A DNA stretch of 64,000 nt, taken from the NCBI RefSeq assembly GCF_002234675.1, contig NC_019879.2:3654619-3718618 (forward strand), given 5' to 3'. Source of the stretch: Oryzias latipes (lineage: Eukaryota > Chordata > Actinopteri > Beloniformes > Adrianichthyidae). The translations under genes and the position numbers were made by a program. Positions 25,761-37,100 of this stretch are shown one piece after another. The notes below the pieces were generated by a model, which saw only the letters and a program-made list of their open reading frames with translations, did no database searches and was not told the origin of the DNA. Within the stretch, counting starts at the first letter, position 1; every line of letters starts with the position of its first letter.

Positions 25761-27499
25761 TTTCATTTTCATTCAACAAATAGCTCAGGGGTTAGAAACT
25801 TTTTAATCACCTGAGGGGCGTGGCTAAACTGAAGACGGTTTTATCGCAGTCTGATCTGGAGCTGCTTTTATCTCTTCTCTTTTAGACTACTGCACTTCTC
25901 TTTTTACCTGTTTTAAGTCTCTTAAACATCTCCAGTTATTTACTTCTATGCCTGAGCGGGTTTTATTCAGTTTTACCAGCTTCGGACGCCCGTTCCCATT
26001 CTGTGATCTTTCTCGGATTTCATATTGTTTTAACATTGTGAAGCATTTTCTGAGTCGTTCTCTGAGAAAAGTGCATTTAGAAATAGAGATTTACTTAGTG
26101 ACTTCATAAAACCCTGATGGTCAGAGGATCAGAGGCCAGTCTTCTTCCTTGTGTCTCTTTTCATTTCCTGGCTGGAGTTCATAGAAGTCAGCAGACGTTG
26201 GAATGGAGCGATTTCTTTGACTTTGGTTTAGAGCTGCAGGTGTGAAAGCCAAAGCAAACCAGAAGAAGGTGTGAAAGTGACGTCGCTCTTTTTATTCATG
26301 AATAAATCATGACTCGTCAAATCAAAAAGACAAACATCTGTAAAAAAATTCAAAAGCAATTTTCTAAACTTCAAGATAAGACCTCTTACGAAATAAAAGT
26401 AGGTTTGGACACATTGTGGACTCTTTTATTTTTTTTTAGTTTACTGAAGCAGCTTTCATGAACTCCTGACTGGGTGGTAAAACACGAATGCGTAGAGGAC
26501 ACACCCTTCCAGAGAAGTTCACTCACTAAGCTGCTTTTTGTAGCTGTGCAAATACTAAAACCAGATCACTTCAGCCCGGCAGATGTGAACCCTTCCCTTG
26601 TTTTCTACATTTCTCTGCCTTTGTCCATTCTAAGAAGCTGAAAGGATGAAAACTAAGGATTAAAGGCCCAGCATCCACAGTTCCATTTCAGTTTATCAGC
26701 AACTCAAAATGGTGTCAAACCAGTTTAGCACTTAGTTCAGTTTACATGAGAGCTACAGGTGATAGTGGGACAGTTTTTATTTTTAATTTTCTGAAGATCT
26801 ATTTCCAATCTGATCCTGAAGTTTTATTTTGGAAAGCTGCTGGATGTGCTGGACGCACGTCGAGTCGCTCGGTGATGTTTTTGAAAATCCATCTGCTACT
26901 TTCTGAAAGCGGCTGCACCGAGCGCTGAATTGAAACGCCGCAGCCAGCAAAGTCAACAAACACCAACATATTTGGAGAGTTTCTGCTTGCAGAAAAGAAC
27001 CAAAAACAAAAGACAAATATGGATTTATTGCAGCTGTTGTTCCCACAGACCATAATAATAATGCATAGTATTCAGAACCAACTGTACAATGTTGTGAGGA
27101 TGCTGCTAATAAAGTTGCTCACATGGTGGATTCACCTTAACGAGTATATTTAAATATAAAGGTTTTTTTCTGTTGCACCTTAAATGTCAGAAGAGGCTGA
27201 AGTGAGCATCCGATTCCTGGAGCTTCCACTTTATCAGTTAAGAGTTTAGTAAAAATGTGAATCTGGTTTTATTGATTCCTACAAAAGATTCAGTGAACAA
27301 ATAAAGCAGCAGCAGATGTTTTACAGAGGATGAAGATAAACTGTAGCCTTAAACATGAAGGGAAACCTGAAAGATAGACGCCCACTTTAGCCTCGTACAG
27401 GCCGATCAAGGCCAAATAAAAGGTTGTGGACTGATTTCAACACGACAAGAAACAAATGTTTTAACTTTCACGTTAAGCTAAAGTGCTTAACTTGCTAAA

Positions 27500-27580
27500 T
27501 CCCTTTCAGGGTCACAGGATCTCCAGAGGCGGCCCCGGCTCCTGTTGGGTGAAGGTGGGGTGCACCCTGGAAAGGTCTTT
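27500..27580 (+). repeat. fragment of the common fish SINE-like repeat
   Basis: TTTCAGGGTCACAGGATC, then GGGTGAAGGTGGGGTGCACCCTGGAAAGGTC. Confidence 0.5.
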
Positions 27581-30500
27581 TATTTATTATCACCACATAA
27601 CTTTCACCCTCTGACTGCAGCTCAGATGATGTTCAGAATCTGAAAGTTTGTTTTTTCACAATATAAAGTCCATCAGTTAGGGGTCAGCATGTTCTGCAAA
27701 GCTGTAATTATGGGAGTTTCTATTTTGGCAAAGGACAGAAAGGCGAGTGCAGCCGGACGTCCGAGGAGCACCACAGCATCCCGGTGGGCCGCGGCCCCAC
27801 AGCAGCATCCCGGTTGTGATCAGGAGCAGACTGTGAGCTTTCTCTGAGCATAAGCTGAAAACATGCAGAGTCAGCGGGGAGGTGAAGGACAGAACCAGGG
27901 AAGACGGCACGGATCCCGGCTGGGGGTGACGCCAACGTCCTCCTGGAAGGAGAGCCTCCTGATGACGGCAGACGGTGGACGGCGCTGGGCAGTTCTGTGA
28001 CGTCTGCGTTTGTTTGGGTTACAGAGATGTGCGATGATCCCAGTCTGCCACTGGGAAGCTCTTAAATAATGTATTTAGCGGTTATAGTTTCAGTGTCAAA
28101 GGAACCCTCATTAGAAATTGATCATGTGATGTAAGAGTTTTAAATTGGTTTCCTAAGAATAAAAATTTTTTAAAAACTTAAAGAATTTATAGTTATTAGC
28201 CTTATGTTTTATTTCTTTTTTTACAATTTGCTCTAATAAGTCTATTATTGACATTTATTTCTTTCATAGTGTGTTTTTTAACAGATATATCTGCATTGTA
28301 TGATGAAAAAATCATAAATAAATAAACTAATAAACCTGACACTTTACAAAAATCACACATCCAAATAGTACTTTTTGTCATTATAACAGCAAAAACAGAA
28401 AATAAAAAGCATTTTTTGTCAACAGACTGAATGTAAACATGCAAAAACAAAGGTCAAAGGGTCAAAAAGAAAGTAAAGATTTTTTTTCTAAACCCATAAG
28501 CTTCTCCTAAACTATTCACAAAGTTATATGGATTTATTTGTGCCTCTGTAAAGCAGTTTCTATCAGCAACACACATTGATGCCTCACAGGCCTACAACTT
28601 CCAAAGGGTATCACAAAGCTGTGACACAACTCTTTTGTTCATTATAAACCCAAAATTTCAAGGCTAATAACCTTTTTTAAATGTAGAGACTCCTAAGGGT
28701 TAATGTAAACATGTAGTATGAAAGAAATGACATTAAAAAATGAATCCTGACACAGATTTAATGCTAATGTTATTGCTGTAAGATGTTTTTTTTATTGTTT
28801 TAACGAATTTGGATGTCGTTTTGTACATTTCAAGTATTTTTTTAACTCTTTTTCCTCTTTTGTGTACTAATGTGTGCTTCATTGTACCTTTAAATGGGAT
28901 GGTTTGTGCTTCAGTTACTTTAAGCCTCTATTTATTTACATCTTGTTTTAATTTCATCCTTTCTTCATCTTGACAGAAGTTTCAAGTCAGCTATTTTCTT
29001 TTTGTCACATTTTTATTTAGGATATATTGCTTGGAGAGAGATTGTGCCGCTGCAGTGTGGTCACTTTCTGCCCCCTTGTGGCTCAAACTGGAACTGCAAG
29101 CAAGAACAGTTGACAGACAACTCACGATTCTCTGCATTGCGGTTCCTCTGTCAATCAAAATGTTCAAGATTATTATTGTCAAATTAATTGAAGACATGTG
29201 CAAGCTTCTGCTGTTAGCTGTGACAACAAAAAAGAGTGAGATTTTTAGGATTCAGAAGAAGAGAAACAGAGATTTTCTACAGAGAGGCAGAATCTACTGA
29301 CCTACTAACCTACTAAATTTAGCGATTCCTATAAAAATCAGTTGAAAGTTGAGCAGTTGAAAATCTCCTACAAAGGAGGACTTTCTGCTGCAGGAAGAAA
29401 AAAAAATTTGTTGCAGTTTTTAAATATGCATAAACCTGAGCTCTATTCATGCTCGTCTTTAAAAAGATTGGTGCATTGCAAAAGATGAATGTCATAATCA
29501 GTTTAAATTGGTTTGATTGTTTCTAGCATTTTGTGTCTTTTTCTGAATCAAACTGGTAAAAGTAAGGTCCTGATTGGCTGACAAGAAAACGTGGCCAATG
29601 TAGCTTTTGCTAATTGATGAGCTTATTGATGAAGTCTAGAGTCTGTTCGTCCTCCTCTTCCTCAGTAGGATAATCAAACACTTCTTGCCTGCATCCACAT
29701 TACCTGCACATTTTTATCTGCACTCCCAAACTGTGGAGTTCAACCTACAAAAGATGCAAAACCAGCCTCAGTTTTCACCTTTATAGCACACAATGAACCC
29801 AAGTTGGGTTATTTCTAACCCAACTCCCCGGTTACAAAGGGACTCGTTTTTTTGCTTGGTTCTTTTAACTCCAAAAAAGAAAAAAAACTTGAGAAAAAAA
29901 ATCATAAATTGCGTTTCAATGACACAACTATAAACCCCAATAATAAAAAGTGACCCCAAAAGAAAAAATACCCCAACCCAAAAATTCACATGAGGGGAAA
30001 AACTATTAGAAATGTGACCATTCAATTCAGAATCATATTTCTCTATAAACTACTGTGATTCAAAGAGATTAAACAACAGATGAATTAAGTATTTGTATTT
30101 TTTATTACAATAGCATCCATGCATTTGTATTTATATTGTTTCCAGCATAATTGAAAACATTAATTATAAAGGAGGCGGGACTAAAAAAGTTCTTCCCTTT
30201 GTCCTTTTGAAACAGTTTGTGGTCCAAACTTATCAGCACTAATCATTTATGTAATTGCATTTAGTTTGTGAACTTTTCTTCCTTTCAAGTCCTTTTTCTA
30301 AAAGGTCCTTTGCAAATAAATCAAATTAGTGACTAAATAGGTTATCCAGAGTTGTAATCATGCTTCTTGTTTCAGTGTTTTACTGCTTTCTGTCACTTGA
30401 TTTATTGACTTTTTCAGTCTGTAAAACGTCCTAAAAGGAGAACTCGAAGATATGCATCAATGAAATGTAGTTTAATCACATTTTAGGACATTTTTGCTGC

Positions 30501-30919
30501 TCAAGTTTGGTTTTAATGTAATATTTAAATGTTTTTAAGCGACACACAAGAACTTTTTTGGACAGTTTTGTGGAGCAGTTGAAAGACATCTTCAGATTAT
30601 CGTCAAACACAACTTTAAGCTTCTGACTCAATAAGCTTTCCAGGAATTCCTCAAAAAAAAGGAGAAAGATTGACAGTAAAATGAGATCGGTTTATTTTTT
30701 CAGACAACAACCTCTACAAACTAAAACACACTCAAACTAAGACACAAAGCCTCAAGAGAGACTGAAATCTGGGCCAGAAAAGTGTCTATTTTCATCCACA
30801 TAACCTACATCTTCATTAAGCTGTTAAAATAACCAACTAATTATTAAAGAAACATGAACAAACGACAGAATTAGACTGTTTGGGGTAAATGTAATGTTAA
30901 AATACAACTTTGTCATTTT

Positions 30920-30925
30920 TTTATT
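30920..30925 (-). terminator. putative cbs polyadenylation signal
   Basis: AATAAA on the minus strand about 220 bases after the cbs stop codon. Other AATAAA sites exist further on in this AT-rich region, so the true site needs cDNA. Confidence 0.4.
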
Positions 30926-31144
30926 TTAAAAAAAATCAACCTAAAACTTAAAACACCATCAGGTTTTTTTTTATCTGTCTTTTTTTTGAGTTTGGGATCA
31001 TGAAGGATTTTACACTTTAAAGCAGATTTTCTGAAAAGATATTTATAGTTTGCTAAAAGAGACTTGTGATATTGTCCTAAAATAAGCAGAAGTAGATCAT
31101 GTGTTGCTTTAGGGAAAAATCCCAAACGATGATGATCATTTGTT

Positions 31145-34100
31145 TCATAGGGAACACTGGGGCTCTTCGCGCTCCTGATCGGCGTGTGAGGTGATGTAGT
31201 GGAGGAGGTCGATCGGGGTCACAACTCCAAACACGGAGTGCCTGAGGTGAGCCGAGCCGTCCGAATCATCTGGACCCCGACAGAAAACAAAAGGCCAGCG
31301 TCATTTCAGATCAAATGTGGAAAACGACGCTTCAGGTGACGAACAACAGGAGACAACAGAATTCAACATTTTGGTTTGAGGAAGCAGGCAGTGTTTTTTT
31401 ACATATGACGGAGTTTTAGGGCCACAAAAAAAATTTTTTTTTTAACAAAGTCATAAATTTACAGATTAAAGTGGAAGTGAGCATACAGAGCAGCAAGTGA
31501 AAACTGCGCAGCCGCAGAGCAGACTAAACTTAATTCAACAGGTGAGCTGAAAGTTGATAACGTTCCAAATGTTTGTAAGCTCATTTGTTTGATTTATGAT
31601 TTATTAATGTTTTATTTATTGATGGGTGGTTAGCAGGATCTCTGCAGCCCGTTGATGAAGACGTCGGTGTCCCTGCAGATGTCCACTTCAATCCTTTCTT
31701 CCTCCATGAAACCAAGATCTCTACGTCTGAGGAGGAGCACTTTTTTGGCTGTTTCAACATTTTAATAGTAATTTAACAGACTATTTTCATTCATTATGTT
31801 GTTTTATGTTTAAATTAGACATTTCACGTGGAGGAGGGCACATATGTAACACTGTTTTCCTTCCGCTTTGTTTTTCTGCACATGACAGGTTTATGACGTA
31901 ATGAGACAACTGGACTTCTGGAAGGAATAAAGCAGCAGTCCTCTACACCCAAACGGGTCTATGAGCTCCTTATTTTATAGATAAAACTCCGCTTTACCGA
32001 CACCAAACCCCGGAAAGACAGCTGCAATAACAATAATTTGGTTTTGAGTCACCAAAAGGTTCAGAATTTCTTTGTTTTTTAAAACTATCTGGATATAAAG
32101 CTTCACAAAAGGCTCCACATCGTTCATCTTCTAGCTAGGCTCCGATAAACGGAAAACTTTGGGGTTTTTTCCTCGTCAATCTACGAATATTTTCTCCTAA
32201 ATTTACGAGATTTAAAGTCGTAAATTTGCGACTTTATTGTCGCATTTTAACAGTTGTGACTTTTTTTCTCGTAAAATAAGACTTTAAAGTTGTAATTAAA
32301 AAAAAAAAATTTGTAAACCAGCCCTAAAACTCTGTCGTAAGAAGCACAGAAATGTCAAAAAAAATTAACAAATTCAAGTCAAATGAGGAATTATTTGAAG
32401 TAAAGTATACATTGAAGTCGTCCAAAGGGTTTCTTTTAATGGCATTCTATAGATAGAGCCGTTTGTCTTTTATTTCACCCTTAAAAGATTCATCCCAAAC
32501 TCTTAAATGCCATTACCAAGGTGTGGATGACAAGGTGTTCAGAGGAGAATTAACCACAAAAACCTGAAAGGATCACCTGAACAGGCAAAGTTTTTTCTTT
32601 CTAAATGTTTTGGAGATTTGGATTTTGGCTTTGTGTTGCATTTCTTTGGTGGCGTTTCTTTGTAAGGTTGATTTAACGAACTGTGGAAAAAGAAAGTCCA
32701 AATCTGTCTCTTACACTGGATGTGATCACGAACCACCAGGACAAAGTTGTGTGCTTTCAGGAAAAAGGAGAGCTTCTCCAAAGTGTCCGTCAGGTGAACC
32801 TGGAAGAGGATGTGGAAGCAGAGGGAAGTCAGACGCACGTTTTCTGGGTTTGGTTAGGCTGAAGCTACGTTCACGTCGCCCTCACCAACACACATTCAAG
32901 CGGCCAATAGAAAGTCTACGTAAACACGCGTTCATGCAAGTTTCTATGACCGCTTTGGGGCTCTACGTACAAAACGCAGTTGTTAAACCGGGAAGAACTT
33001 TGACCAATCAGGGACTCCGATCAGGTAGTGATGTATGGATGCTTTAAATTAACGGAAGGGCCAACTGTTTAAATTTAAACATTGAGGGGAAAACCGATAA
33101 TTGCATTTTGTGTTCGGCTGGAACCATATTTTGGAATAGAGCTGTCAAAGTAAAATCCAGGAGCAAGACATTTGCACCGCTTCGACATTTCACGCTTAGA
33201 CTGCATGGCAGGCATGCGCTAGAATCAGGTAGCAGCAGTCCGGCGTGAACGCCCCGGGCCAAGGGTTGTGTGAACGCAGCTTTAGGGTTAGGTTAGAGCG
33301 CCGCTTGACCTGTTGAAAGTCCTTGCAGAGCACAGCGCCGACCGCGTCCGAGAGTTCCACCTTTCCATCGTGCACAGAGGACAGGATGGTTCCCAGGGTC
33401 ACCATGCCCAAAATGGCTCTGCGATCACACGACACAGAAAAGGAAACGTGGAGCCTCAAGGCACGACAAGAACTGCTTTCGGTCAAACAATAAAGCAAAA
33501 AGTCATGGAGCGAGTACCCAGTCTCATCGACAACAGGAGCCTGGTCGAACGTCTTTGCTCTCAGGATCTGGACGGCTTTCTGGCAGGACAGGGACGGTGC
33601 GACGGTGAGGGGGGCGGGCACCTGCAGACTCTGGACGGTGTGGCTCCACCACCTTCAACAAACCAACATGAGCATCCTCCCTGCACCGTGACTCATCTGA
33701 CTCTTTCTTTTGTCTCTTTATTTACCACACTTTCTTGTTCATCTGGCCCTCCAGGCTGAGGAAGCCCCTCTCGACCATCCACTGATCACTCAGGAACTTT
33801 GATCTGAAAGTCAAACCCAGAAATTGATTTGGAGCAAAGATGCAGTTATCAACTCATATAGCCCTTGTGCTATCTTAGATGACCCCACCCTTACATTGAC
33901 GTGTTCTCCCTACCATGACAAAGGTGGATAAAGGTGGAAAGATTTCATGTAATCCATGGACACCAGTGAAGATCACAAATCATTGAAGAAAAAAGGTTCA
34001 GAGCACTGTCTAGTGGGTCTAGATGACCCAACTCCCAATGTTAAAGTGCCTAGGATAGCACAAGGGTTACCATGGTCTGGGTGAATACTCGATTCTGATT

Positions 34101-37100
34101 GGCTGCTGGGTGTGCATTAAGTAAGGGTTAATGGCCTTTGAAGTGTGCGTTTATTACTTTTTAACGCACGCCGTTGAAGCCTTCGTGAAGGACGTTTGCT
34201 CCCGCGAAGTGCGTTAAAAAGTAATAAACGCACACTTCAAAGGCCATTAACCCGCTTATACCATGGTCAGTTACAAAAGCAATACATTTTAACCAGCTTT
34301 TAGTCCTTCATTCTTGTTTTTTTTTAGATTTGGATACTATATGTTACGTGATGCGGCGCGTAACATATAGTCCGCGTCGCGCAGCACCACCGCAGCATTC
34401 AAGACTCAGCGATATATATGTGCTGATCTTTCCGATGGGTTGAATAAAGCATCAGTTCAGAGAGAAAGTTCACCTCTTACCGCTTGTTTTTGCCCAAATG
34501 ATGAAGCTAAAGGTTGATTTAAAGAAGCCGGCGCAGTGATTCAAAACATTTAAGCTAGCTGACCGGAACTTCTTTTTTCACTGCGCGGTTATCAGGTTTT
34601 AACGCACACCCAGCAGCCAATCAGAATCGAGTATTCAATCGGACCATGGTATAAAAGAGTGATAAACCACAGTGATAACCACCCACCCCTAAAGAAAAAG
34701 TTCCATAAAGAAGTTCACATAACTGAAATGTTTTGTATCACTGCGCCGGCTTCTTTGAAACAAACAAACAAACGTTCGCCTACAAGGCCGCCTGTATGAG
34801 GCCAGTCATGATTAAGGCCTTTTAGCGATTCTGGTTCCAATTTTTAAGGAGTTCCCACTAAACCAAAGTAGTAGGGGTGTGGCCATCAACAAGTTTACTT
34901 CTGATTTGCTACAGTTGATGCCATAGAAATTACAACTCAGACAAACTCTGACCAATTCCTGCTTACTGACGGTTTCCGGCTCCAACATGGCTGCTAAAAT
35001 GGCGACTGAATTGACTACATTTCGTTGGAGCCGCAAGTTCTCATAAACGGTCAACGGTCACGACTGAAATATTCAGTCAAGTTCTCCCACTGGTCTCTCC
35101 TACATGTAGTTGCGGACCGAATCTGCCAAGATGACCACACAGCGCTGTCCCTCTTTAAGATCGCCGGCCATCTTCACCGCTGCCGCCATCGCTGAGCCAG
35201 AACTACCGCCTGCAGAAAAAGCAGATTCCCTGGATGAATCCAACATACGGGTAAGAAAGTGTCGGAAAATCCTCGGTGAGTTTACCACACAGAAGGCCTT
35301 CCTCCCTGATCAGTTTGCGTGACATGGTGAACGTCTCGGCGTCGTTGGATTTGTACCACATGTCCACGAGCTGCGGTGAAGAGGACGGTGGTTTAGCGCC
35401 AAATGTGACGCTTCGAGAATCAGCGTAAACAGAGAAACACTCACAGATCTGTCCAACACGGTGGGGACAAAGTCGTACCCAATGCCCTCCACCTCAAAGG
35501 TCGTGTGGTCGTCGGTCCCCTCTGAGTGAATAAGAACCGAACCCTCAGGGTCCACACCCACTATCTAAAGACAGCCAAGCGGCAGCATGGGTCTGGTGTG
35601 TGTAATCGTTGGTTTGCACTCATTATTATTGTCGAAGAACATTTTCAAACCGCCAACTCAACGGCCCAACTATCTAAAACAGAAGAGGAACCAACAGGAA
35701 GTAGTTCTTGCCTTGACATCGGGGCATTTCTCCTTCAGCTTTCGGGAAACTCCAGTGAGCGTCCCACCTGTTCCCGCTCCAGCCACCAGCATCTCCAATT
35801 TACCTGAGAGGAAAAGAACGTCTGAACCTTCTGTTTGATTAAAAAGGATCAACTAGATCATGAACAAGACCACACAACAACTCTTCTATTAGACTTTATC
35901 TATTGCAGATACATTTTCCCTTGATTTGGTAGAATTATAAACTATAGTTTAATACAATATTCCCTAACCCTTGAGGTCATGACCTATAATTCCTTTAATA
36001 ACAAGCTTTACTCCTTTGAATTTGCATTTTAGTAAATATGAATCTAAGTGAACTAAAAAAAAGAACTTAACTGAAGTGTGCAACATCTCAGCTTTACAAA
36101 ACTCAGAGAATAATTATGAATTAATTACAATTCCACCCGATCCCATTAAAATGAATGAATAAAACTGGATTGAACTTCGTGGAATTGAATTGAATTAAAC
36201 GGAAGTGTATGGAGTTCACTAGAACTGAATCAAACTGAAATCAGATCAAATAAAATGAAATAAAGAGCATTGAATTCAAGGTAATTGAAATATAATGTTG
36301 GTAAAATATCACACAATTAAATGAAACCAAACAAATTAAATTAAGATGAAGTGAATTAGGAAGAACTGAATTGGACTGAATTAACTTAAACTGAACTGGT
36401 TTCAATTGAACTGAACATAATTAAAGTGAATTCTACTGAATCAAATTGAACTTAACTTAATCCAATTAAATAATAATGAATAGAACTACTCCAAACTGAA
36501 CAAGAGGGAGCTGCATTTCCAGAAGAAAATGCAGGTTGGAATGTTTTATTTCTGGATGAAAATGATGCCTAAAGGGTAATGATTGGCACCAAAAAAATTA
36601 AATAAGAAATGATCAAAGTTGACCATAAATAAAGTGAAAGCAGCACAACAACAAAAAAGATATGTTTGTGAAAAATGTCAGAGCCGAGTTTCTGCACCTA
36701 AGATTCCCCATTTATTTCACTGGAGGCAAAAATCCTGGAATATCTTAAAAAGTTCAAGGATTTGAAGGACCAAAGTCATAGCTGGAAAAAGCTGAAAGAG
36801 CTGAACATTTGAACAGGTGAATGGTTAAAATAGCTGAAAAAATGTAGAAGAAGTTAAGAACAAAAATGGTGAAAGATTCTATAATAAAGAAAGAGAAACA
36901 GTTAAACAAAGGTGGAATGTTTTATAATTAACCAATTATGCTGAAATGAATCAAGTTGAACTAAATAGAATTGAACTGAATTGAATTTTACCAGGTACAG
37001 CTCATGCATCTTAAAAATTGAATTTTTGCAGAAGCACCAACCATCGCACTGCTCTAGTATCTCCTCCGCTGTGGTGTCGTAGTGAGCCAGGGGGTTGCTG

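Noticed and set aside
33196-33759. Long plus and minus ORFs in this stretch
   Set aside because: The minus ORF joins parts of two cbs exons through introns and the plus ORF is its antisense shadow; real exons end at consensus splice sites.
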